DNA from: Halobacillus aidingensis
GTDB lineage: Bacteria > Bacillota > Bacilli > Bacillales > Halobacillaceae
DNA: 64,000 bases
Reading direction: 5' to 3'
Assembly: GCF_900104185.1 (NCBI RefSeq)
Contig: NZ_FNIZ01000016.1
Location: 1-64,000 of the forward strand
In this document: in pieces, positions 54,536 to 61,768 of the stretch
How positions within the stretch are numbered: the stretch's first letter is position 1
How the letters are laid out: every line of letters starts with the position of its first letter
Made by a program: the position numbers and the translations under genes
The notes under the pieces: generated by a model
Seen by the model: the letters and a program-made list of their open reading frames with translations, nothing else
What the model was told of the DNA's origin: nothing
Databases searched by the model: none

Positions 54536-56014
54536 TCATCTTGTCATTTCCTTTGCAGCGGTCATTCCAGACAATGTCACCCCAAGCGTTCCAGCTCCTG
54601 GGAAAACCGTATCCCCGCACTGATAAACGTCCGGAATCCCGGTGCGAATGGAATAACTGTTGAGCCAGCTGTATTTTCCCGTTGGCGCGTATCCACCCAC
54701 TTTTCCATTTTTCCTTCTCAACCACTTTTGAAAAGTAATCGGAGTCCCTGGAAGAACAATGTCTAACTTTTCCTTAAAACTCGGGAAGTAAAAATCCACC
54801 GTATCCAGGAGTCGATTCTTCATTTGTTCCTTATCCGCTTCATATTTTTCCGAATTCCACCAGGGTGAAATGGATGTGTGAGTAGAAATCGTCAATGAGC
54901 GCTTTCCGACAGGTGCCATCGACGAATCTCGAGGGTCAGATAATGACATTAAAAACTGTCCCCCATCATGGAGGTCGTCCGGTTTTTGCGGATCAATAAA
55001 CTGATGATACATGGCGTCTTCTCCCTCAAAAACCGCCCCTTCCACACCTCCATGAATGATAAACGCTCCCCATGAATCTCTTTTTTCTTCTTTTAACGCT
55101 TTAACATAGGACTGTTCACCCATCTCCTTTGATACCGTATCATGGAAGTTGTGAACAGAATTGTTCAACAGTGCCTTTTGCGCTCGAAATACTCGATCAC
55201 GTTTCGTATGAAATTCAAAATGTTGGCCGCTTTTCTCTACTTTATGAATCGGATGACGCATATAAAGGTCGCTCCCTGAATGCTTAATGAAAGATGCCAA
55301 ACGTTCGGCAACCGCTGCAAGACCTCCATGTACAGCATAAGCGCCTTTATGGAAGGTTTGTAACGCAGCATAACCCAAAAACGCAGGGCAATATTCAACG
55401 CTTGTTTGTACGCTATCCATCAACTCACCATTCAAAAACACGCGGAAAAGACGATGGTTATGAAGGCTATACTTTTTCAAACGATCTTCTACCGTCTGGT
55501 TCATGAATGGGAGAAGTTTCATAGCATCTTTGTTCACGAAAGGTACCAAATGCATGAAATCTTTTAAGGTTCGTGGTGGAAATACAGGAAGATCTTCTGT
55601 TAACTGATCGACTATCGCTCCCACCCTATATACTTCATCATAGAACGACTGTATAGCGGAAGATTGGGTTGGGAAGACTCGTTGAATCTCTTCATACCAG
55701 CGGCTTCGCTCACGAAAATAGTGAATGGTGCGATCCGGCATGTGAATATCCATGATCGTATCCAATAACGTCATGGCAGGAGGATCGATGTTTAACTGAT
55801 CGAAGAGTCGATGGAGAACCCCTCCCTCTTCAAATCCCATTCCAAGGGTTGCCCCTGACTGAAAACGGTAGCCGTTTCGTTCGAATTTGCCTGCGCTACC
55901 CCCGAGTTCATTGGAGGCTTCAAAGACAGCAACTTTCATTCCTTTTTTGGCGAGTGTAGCTGCAGCTGCCAGCCCACCAAAGCCTGCACCTACAACTCCA
56001 ACATCATAAATCAT
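54536..56014 (-). CDS. CrtI/phytoene desaturase-like FAD-dependent oxidoreductase
   Basis: This 492-residue flavoprotein has an N-terminal dinucleotide-binding motif VGAGFGGLAAAATLAKKG and the family's second element ASNELGGSAGKFERNGYRFQSG. The C-terminal FAD motif is DVYQCGDTVFPGAGTLGVTLSG. This pattern is that of CrtI/CrtN/CrtISO-type carotenoid desaturases and isomerases. No other carotenoid gene is near, so the substrate is open. GGGAGG lies before the ATG. Repeat R8 lies just upstream. Confidence 0.85.
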   Translation of the reverse strand: MIYDVGVVGAGFGGLAAAATLAKKGMKVAVFEASNELGGSAGKFERNGYRFQSGATLGMGFEEGGVLHRLFDQLNIDPPAMTLLDTIMDIHMPDRTIHYFRERSRWYEEIQRVFPTQSSAIQSFYDEVYRVGAIVDQLTEDLPVFPPRTLKDFMHLVPFVNKDAMKLLPFMNQTVEDRLKKYSLHNHRLFRVFLNGELMDSVQTSVEYCPAFLGYAALQTFHKGAYAVHGGLAAVAERLASFIKHSGSDLYMRHPIHKVEKSGQHFEFHTKRDRVFRAQKALLNNSVHNFHDTVSKEMGEQSYVKALKEEKRDSWGAFIIHGGVEGAVFEGEDAMYHQFIDPQKPDDLHDGGQFLMSLSDPRDSSMAPVGKRSLTISTHTSISPWWNSEKYEADKEQMKNRLLDTVDFYFPSFKEKLDIVLPGTPITFQKWLRRKNGKVGGYAPTGKYSWLNSYSIRTGIPDVYQCGDTVFPGAGTLGVTLSGMTAAKEMTR

Positions 56015-56084
56015 CCGCTCACCTCCCTCCTCTTCTTTTCCCCCATCTCCCCCTTTTTAGGCGTAACGAATGTTCTTGAAGTAT

Positions 56085-56569
56085 ATGGCAGTATTGTGGA
56101 AGACTCAGTTTCGAGACTTTTATGTGATTCTAGGGGCTGCGGGAAAAGGTTCGCTTTCCGTGGGCGAGTGATGAGCCTCCTCGAGCTAACGCTCTGCGGG
56201 GTCTCATCTACCACGCATTTCCCACAGGAGTCTCACCGTTTCCCTCCGCCCCTATACCAAATGAGGTTCTCGAAACCCCTCTTATAGTAAACTGCCTAGT
56301 TGTGTTGTGTAACCCTGCTTAAACTGCGTCGAAATAGGATTATTAACCATAAAAGCTCCTATTACTGGAAGGTAGTTTCGAGAATCTCTTCCGGCAAGTG
56401 GGCGGAGGGGAATGGCGAGACTCCTGCGGGAAAAAAGTGCTTGGTGAGACCCCACAGGACGCAGTCCGAGGAGGCTCACCGCGCTCCCGCGGAAAGCGAG
56501 CCATTCCCCGCAGCCCCCATCCACACACCAAAAGTCTCGAAACTGAGTCTTCTACAATCGGGAGCTTTA
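56085..56569. repeat. Composite intergenic repeat R8, variant with two A domains
   Basis: This 485-bp copy runs from ATGGCAGTATTGTGGAAGAC to ATCGGGAGCTTT. Two A domains face outwards: the left one with apical stem GAGC/GCTC (56183-56194), the right one with GGAC/GTCC (56457-56467). The B domain and its linker are absent. It lies between the divergent CrtI-like and sigma-factor genes, so both promoters must be in or beside it. Confidence 0.85.
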
Positions 56570-56667
56570 GTGGAGAAAGTTTATGGATTTATTGAAGAAA
56601 TTTGTATTTTTGCAGACCTTTTGGATGAGACACTCGTCTAAGGAAGAGGAAAGGAGAGGAAAGCCTG

Positions 56668-57216
56668 GTGTCCGGACATACACAAACTCATTACACACGC
56701 GAGGAAGCGGTTGAGTACATAATGGACCAATACGGAGAATCGTTGAAACGAACCATTTTTACATATGTGAAAAATCACCATACCACAGACGATATCTTTC
56801 AGGATGTTCTCCTGCAGATTTATCGGAAGTGGGACAGGTTCAACGGAGATTCCCAATTGAAGACATGGGCGATGAGAATCGCCATCAACCGATGCAAAGA
56901 CTATTTACGTTCCCCTATTCACCGCATCAAAATCGCTACAGATAAATGGCGCGAGCAAAAAGACCCGAACTACACGGAGCAAAAAGTCGTACAAAAGGAA
57001 CAGTGGGATGAAATAGCGGAAGCCATCCTTCATCTCCCTATCAAATACCGGGAAGTCATGATTCTGACTTTCCAGCAAGATATGACGCAGAAACAGATTG
57101 CTGAAGCGACCGGCACACCTTTAAGCACGATCAAAACAAGGATGCAGCGTGCACGTCAACTGCTTAGAGAAAAGGCAGATGAAGGAGGGATAGACCCGTG
57201 GATCATCAACAAATAA
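56668..57216 (+). CDS. ECF-type RNA polymerase sigma factor
   Basis: This 182-residue protein has sigma region 2 (DDIFQDVLLQIYRKWDRFNG, then LKTWAMRIAINRCKDYLR) and region 4 (LPIKYREVMILTFQQDMTQ and a helix-turn-helix IAEATGTPLSTIKTRMQRAR). It has no region 3, so it is extracytoplasmic-function type, nearest in feel to SigX/SigM/SigW relatives. The start is GTG with AAGGAGAGG upstream. CGTC at 56635-56638, with TGCAGAC 17 nt before it, may be a weak auto-regulated ECF promoter. The next gene overlaps it by 19 nt and is the likely anti-sigma factor. Confidence 0.9.
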   Translation: MSGHTQTHYTREEAVEYIMDQYGESLKRTIFTYVKNHHTTDDIFQDVLLQIYRKWDRFNGDSQLKTWAMRIAINRCKDYLRSPIHRIKIATDKWREQKDPNYTEQKVVQKEQWDEIAEAILHLPIKYREVMILTFQQDMTQKQIAEATGTPLSTIKTRMQRARQLLREKADEGGIDPWIINK

Positions 57217-58355
57217 AAGAAGCCATCAACCGTCAAATTGGCGAGGATCCTTTATTCACAGATAAAGATAAAGAGCGCTTTTATAAAAACAAGCCGAACC
57301 GACGGCAACGGTTCCCTGCTGCTCCGAAAATTGTTACGGTCCTTCTTGCTTTCTTTGTTTTAAGCGGACCCTTTTATACCTTTATAAAAACGGACTGGTT
57401 TGAGCAACCTTCTTCACCGACGCAAGAAGAAAAAGAACCAGTAGAAGAAACGCCTCCTGCACCTGATCCGGATCCAGAAGAACCTACCCATGTAAAGGTT
57501 GAAAAGCTCAAGGAAGTCATTACTTCTATACCGAGCAAAAGTAAGGTTAAAGTCGCCATTGACCGATTCCATGGGGTCGAGGTTGAGTTCGAACAATCTA
57601 CAAAAACAGAAAACGGAAACGAATATCATTTGCTTGAAAGTTATTATGTATTCGACCGCCACAATGAAACCGGAGATTCCTCCGCGTATATTGGTCCAAT
57701 GCCTCCAACAAAAGACGACTTCAAGCGCGGGGATGTGGAGATTTCTTTAAAACTCGACTGGATAGAATCAGAAAGCCACAATTTGTTACGAGAAGCCACA
57801 CTTCTTTACCTTTCTGAGGAAGGAGATTTGATCGAAGAGAACTACAGCAGAAGCGCATATCATGGAAAATTCATCAAGGTTAAAAATCCGAATGAACCTG
57901 TGGTTATGGACGACCTAATCCTTCGGTCTATCGCAAGGTCCGTAGGTAAAGAGCCCGATAACATCACCAAGCGTGACCTATTGTACTTAGAAGAATTGAC
58001 GATTAACGCCTCCCATTTGAGCGGCATCTATGAAGTAGACGAAGATATTGAATATTTTAAAGCGATGCAGTCGCTCTTCGTGCTGAAGCTAAATCAAGCC
58101 ATCATTCCAGGGGAGTTATTAAAAGAAGTTCCTTATTTGGATCAAGCAACCTTCATCGGTCCTACCGTCGACGATTTGAGTCGTGTCAAAGAAGGGCTGC
58201 AAACCATCACGTACTTGAATTTAATTAATTCCTCATTTAGAGGAACGGCCGAAGACATTCTTGAGCTGAAATCTTTGAATATCGTCAGGGTCGATCCTGC
58301 CGTTGTTCCTAATTACGAAGATTTACAATTTGAAGGTATGGACGTTCGGTGGTAG
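57198..58355 (+). CDS. Probable membrane anti-sigma factor with leucine-rich-like outer domain
   Basis: This is a 385-residue protein. A short cytoplasmic N-terminus (1-43, IKEAINRQIGEDPLF...KERFYKN, basic RRQR) should bind the sigma factor. One membrane helix (about 44-62), a Pro/Glu-rich linker (70-97) and a large outer part follow. Residues about 258-375 contain five 22-24 residue units with LxxLxxL-x-L periodicity, resembling leucine-rich repeats. The gene overlaps the sigma gene by 19 nt, as anti-sigma genes commonly do. No HExxH or zinc ZAS motif is seen. The role is inferred from context. Confidence 0.7.
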   Translation: MDHQQIKEAINRQIGEDPLFTDKDKERFYKNKPNRRQRFPAAPKIVTVLLAFFVLSGPFYTFIKTDWFEQPSSPTQEEKEPVEETPPAPDPDPEEPTHVKVEKLKEVITSIPSKSKVKVAIDRFHGVEVEFEQSTKTENGNEYHLLESYYVFDRHNETGDSSAYIGPMPPTKDDFKRGDVEISLKLDWIESESHNLLREATLLYLSEEGDLIEENYSRSAYHGKFIKVKNPNEPVVMDDLILRSIARSVGKEPDNITKRDLLYLEELTINASHLSGIYEVDEDIEYFKAMQSLFVLKLNQAIIPGELLKEVPYLDQATFIGPTVDDLSRVKEGLQTITYLNLINSSFRGTAEDILELKSLNIVRVDPAVVPNYEDLQFEGMDVRW

Positions 58356-58372
58356 TAAACAGAAAAACATAA

Positions 58373-58425
58373 TAGGGTACGGGGAACTGCTTCCGACCGG
58401 AGGCGAGCTTCAATCCCCTTCCCTA
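58373..58425 (+). other. Structured leader upstream of asnB
   Basis: TAGGG/CCCTA and GGGGA/TCCCC can pair across 58373-58425 around an inner CTTCC-GACC-GGAGG hairpin. No T run follows, so this is not a simple terminator. It may be a leader structure or a weak boundary between the anti-sigma gene and asnB. Confidence 0.35.
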
Positions 58426-58464
58426 CTTATATGAGGTATAGGATTTTAAAAAGGAGGAATTTCC

Positions 58465-60348
58465 ATGTGTGGAATTGTTGGAATTTTCAATAAAAATGGC
58501 ATTGAGAATCATGCTCTCATCCAGGACATGATGGGAAAAATTCATCACCGCGGACCAGACAACCAAGGTTCATACACAAACAGAGAAATCAGTTTAGGTT
58601 TTCAGAGACTGACGATTATCGATGTTTCTGAAAATGGTAATCAACCGATGTGTAGTGAAAATGAACGGTATGTGATGGTATTCAATGGAGAAATCTATAA
58701 CTTTCAAAACTTAAGAGAAGATTTACTTCTACAGGGGCACACGTTTCATAGCCAGGCGGATAGTGAAGTTGTCCTTCATGGATACGAGCAATACGGCACG
58801 GATATTTTGCAGAAGTTACGGGGGATGTTCGCTTTTTCCATATGGGACAAAGTTGAAAAACAACTCTTCATTGCCAGAGACTCATTCGGGATCAAACCGC
58901 TTTATTATACACAGGAAACGACAGACGGATCCTTCTTATTTGGGTCTGAAATCAAATCGTTTCTTGCTCACCCTCAATATTGCAAGTCCTTCAATGAGGA
59001 AGCACTGCAACCTTATCTCACCTTTCAATATTCGGCTATGGAGGAAACATTTTTCAAAGGCGTTTACAAACTTCCTCCCGGCCACTATATGATCCATGAT
59101 GGGAATGATTTTGAAATAAGACCCTACTGGGAGCCTTCTTATTCTGAGCAGACAACGGATTTAAACGAAGCCATTGAGAAAATCCAGGAAGCGATGGATG
59201 ATTCCATCCGTCATCACAAAATCAGTGATGTGGAAGTAGGATCCTTCCTTTCAGGAGGCATTGATTCAAGCTATGTGACGAGTTTACTAAAACCGAATAA
59301 AACGTTCTCGATCGGCTTTGAAGATTATGAAGGCATGTTTAATGAAACGACACTCGCTGAAGAGTTATCACAAAAAATAGCAGTCAAAAACTATAAACGG
59401 TTAATTTCAGCGGATGATTTTTTCCAGGCGGTTCCGACCATTCAATATCATATGGATGAACCTCATGCGAACTTGTCTTCCGTCCCTCTTTTCTTCTTAA
59501 GTGAATTGGCTAAAGAACATGTAACGGTCGTTCTCTCAGGAGAAGGAGCCGATGAACTTTTCGGAGGATATGATTGGTATAAGATCAGCCCTGAACAGAA
59601 GATTTATGAAAAAGTGCCGTTTGCGATTCGCCAATCCATTGCCATTGTTTCTTCTAAGCTTCCTAAAAATAGGATCACCACCTTTTTGAGGAGTGGCGGA
59701 GAGAAGATTGAAGAAAAATTTATCGGACATGCGAAAGTCTTCCGCCCTGAGGACGCTCACGAAGTCCTTAAACCCGCTTACCGGCAGAATCGTAAACCAG
59801 CAGACCTTTTATCAGACACCTATGCCAAAGTTTCCGGAGCGAATGATTCGACGAAGATGCAATACGCAGATCTTCATCATTGGCTTCCAGGGGATATCCT
59901 TCAGAAAGCTGATAAAATGAGTTCCGCTCACTCTCTTGAGTTACGCGTCCCCTTTTTGGATGCAAAAGTAATGGATGTCGCGTCCTCCCTCGCTCCTTCT
60001 TTAAGAGCCAATGGCAAGGACACAAAATATGCACTGAGAGAAGCAGCTAAGGCTGTGCTCCCTGAAGAATGGGCGAACCGTAAAAAAGTCGGTTTTCCAG
60101 TTCCTATCCGCGATTGGCTGAAACAGAAAAAATACTATGACTTGGTGAAAGCATCTTTAACGTCTGAAACAGCTCAGGAATTTTTCCACACCGATTCATT
60201 AGTCCAGTACTTGGACGAACATTATGAGGGGAAAGGAAATCATCATCGTTATATTTGGACCGTCTATGTGTTTATTCAATGGTATGAAGTCTATTTTGGA
60301 AAAGAGGTACATCTTCAAGAAGAAGAAAACCATCTCGCTTATGCATAA
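58465..60348 (+). CDS. asnB: Asparagine synthase (glutamine-hydrolysing)
   Basis: This 627-residue enzyme makes asparagine from aspartate, ATP and glutamine. The N-terminal class II glutaminase uses Cys2 (MCGIVGIFNKNG) with HHRGPDNQG and FNGEIYN. The C-terminal synthetase domain has the pyrophosphate loop SFLSGGIDSSYVTSLL and GEGADELFGGYDWYK. Several paralogues (AsnB, AsnH, AsnO) exist in bacilli, and the length is closest to the AsnO/AsnB group. It might equally amidate a cell-wall or secondary product, but the neighbours do not suggest this. AAGGAGG lies before the ATG. Confidence 0.9.
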   Translation: MCGIVGIFNKNGIENHALIQDMMGKIHHRGPDNQGSYTNREISLGFQRLTIIDVSENGNQPMCSENERYVMVFNGEIYNFQNLREDLLLQGHTFHSQADSEVVLHGYEQYGTDILQKLRGMFAFSIWDKVEKQLFIARDSFGIKPLYYTQETTDGSFLFGSEIKSFLAHPQYCKSFNEEALQPYLTFQYSAMEETFFKGVYKLPPGHYMIHDGNDFEIRPYWEPSYSEQTTDLNEAIEKIQEAMDDSIRHHKISDVEVGSFLSGGIDSSYVTSLLKPNKTFSIGFEDYEGMFNETTLAEELSQKIAVKNYKRLISADDFFQAVPTIQYHMDEPHANLSSVPLFFLSELAKEHVTVVLSGEGADELFGGYDWYKISPEQKIYEKVPFAIRQSIAIVSSKLPKNRITTFLRSGGEKIEEKFIGHAKVFRPEDAHEVLKPAYRQNRKPADLLSDTYAKVSGANDSTKMQYADLHHWLPGDILQKADKMSSAHSLELRVPFLDAKVMDVASSLAPSLRANGKDTKYALREAAKAVLPEEWANRKKVGFPVPIRDWLKQKKYYDLVKASLTSETAQEFFHTDSLVQYLDEHYEGKGNHHRYIWTVYVFIQWYEVYFGKEVHLQEEENHLAYA

Positions 60349-60349
60349 C

Positions 60350-60382
60350 AAAACCGGCAGCTTTTTAGACGCTGCCGGTTTT
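60350..60382. terminator. Bidirectional terminator between asnB and the second M29 gene
   Basis: AAAACCGGCAGC (60350-60361) and GCTGCCGGTTTT (60371-60382) form a 12-bp stem 1 bp after the asnB stop, between convergent genes. Confidence 0.93.
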
Positions 60383-60389
60383 CGTTTAT

Positions 60390-61637
60390 TTATTCAAATG
60401 TAATGGCCCAGCTTCCTTTACGCATGACGGATTCTGTCGTCCCGTCCGCAAGTACACCATCAATATCAAGCTCACCGGATCCCATCATGAAATCAACGTG
60501 GGATAAACTGTCATTCACACCATGTTGATCAAGTTCTTCTGCGCTCATATCTGACCCGCCTGTCATGTTATTCGGGTAAGCTTTTCCGAGGGCAAGGTGA
60601 CAAGAAGCGTTCTCATCATAAAGCGTGTTATAGAAAATCAGACCAGATTGAGAAATCGGGGACTCATGCGGCACAAGCGCCAGTTCTCCAAGTCTACGTG
60701 AACCTTCGTCTGTTTCCAGAAGGTGCTTGAGTGTCTCTTCGCCTTCTTCCGCTGTGAAGTCAACAACTTTCCCCTCTTTAAACGTCAAGGTGAAATTGTC
60801 GATGACGTTTCCACCATAATTCAGCGGTTTCGTGCTGGAAACTTTTCCATCTACTCCATATTTATGAGGAGCTGTGAACACTTCTTCTGTCGGCATGTTC
60901 GGGTTGAATTGCACCTTTCCTTCAACCGTCTTCGAAGGTCCACCCTTCCAAATGTGTCCTTCAGGCAGAGCTACTTCGAGGTCCGTACCTGGAGCTTTGT
61001 AAATCAACTTCTGGTACTGTTTCTTATTCAAGTATTCACGAGCTTTGATCAATGTTTGGTTATGCTCTTCCCATGCAGCTACCGGGTCCTCACGATCGAC
61101 GCGGACAATGCTGAAGATCTGCTCCCAAAGCTTCTCAACCGCTGTATCTTCCTCTTCTCCAGGGAAGATCTTTTGTGCCCACTTAGGAATAGGGATACTG
61201 ACAATCGACCATTGAATACGATCATTCATCGTATAATCACGGAACTTGGACATCGCTTCTGATCTCGCTTTGGTAGCAGCTGCGACTTTGCTTGCATCAA
61301 TGCCTTTCAAAAGATCAGGGTCTGTAGAGCGAATTGAAAGGATCGCCGCTCCCTGCTCAGCAAAGTAAGTGTACTGCTGTTTCTGCCATTCTGGAACGTC
61401 CGATAACGTTTCCTGATCAGCATGTTCATATTTCATGCGCGTCAGTTCATCGTCACCCCAGTTAATATGTACATCTTTCGCTCCCATTTCGAAAGCTTTT
61501 CTTGCGACGATGCGTGTAAAGTCCGCTCCAGCAATCGTGGAGTTAATCATCAGCAATTGATCCTTTTGCAAACTGACACCTGTACGTAAGGCTAATTCTG
61601 CATATTTTTCCAAGTTTTCTTTGCTTGGCATTTTCAT
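60390..61637 (-). CDS. M29-family metallo-aminopeptidase (AmpS/PepS-like), copy 2
   Basis: This 415-residue paralogue of the enzyme at 19836-21077 shares its motifs: PTEEVFTAPH, ALVPHESPIS, YDENASCHLALGKAY and SHVDFMMGS. It differs mainly in charge and in the N-terminal third (INSTIAGADFTRIVARKAFE against INAPIEAAELVRTISAKAYG). AGGAGG lies 9 nt before the ATG at 61637, and the frame further upstream lacks a site. It is monocistronic. Confidence 0.9.
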   Translation of the reverse strand: MKMPSKENLEKYAELALRTGVSLQKDQLLMINSTIAGADFTRIVARKAFEMGAKDVHINWGDDELTRMKYEHADQETLSDVPEWQKQQYTYFAEQGAAILSIRSTDPDLLKGIDASKVAAATKARSEAMSKFRDYTMNDRIQWSIVSIPIPKWAQKIFPGEEEDTAVEKLWEQIFSIVRVDREDPVAAWEEHNQTLIKAREYLNKKQYQKLIYKAPGTDLEVALPEGHIWKGGPSKTVEGKVQFNPNMPTEEVFTAPHKYGVDGKVSSTKPLNYGGNVIDNFTLTFKEGKVVDFTAEEGEETLKHLLETDEGSRRLGELALVPHESPISQSGLIFYNTLYDENASCHLALGKAYPNNMTGGSDMSAEELDQHGVNDSLSHVDFMMGSGELDIDGVLADGTTESVMRKGSWAITFE

Positions 61638-61724
61638 GATTACATTCCTCCTGTCAATGCTTGTATCCGTATTCATTATTCCATAAAACGCACGGAACTA
61701 CAAAAATAAGCCAATCCTCATTAT

Positions 61725-61762
61725 AAAAAAAGAGAGCGGAAAACAACGGTTCTCCACTCTCC
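61725..61762 (-). terminator. Intrinsic terminator of the ABC-F gene
   Basis: On the minus strand GAGAGTGGA pairs with TCCGCTCTC (one G-U pair) and is followed by TTTTTTT. It lies 6 bp past the stop. Confidence 0.8.
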
Positions 61763-61768
61763 ACTCAG

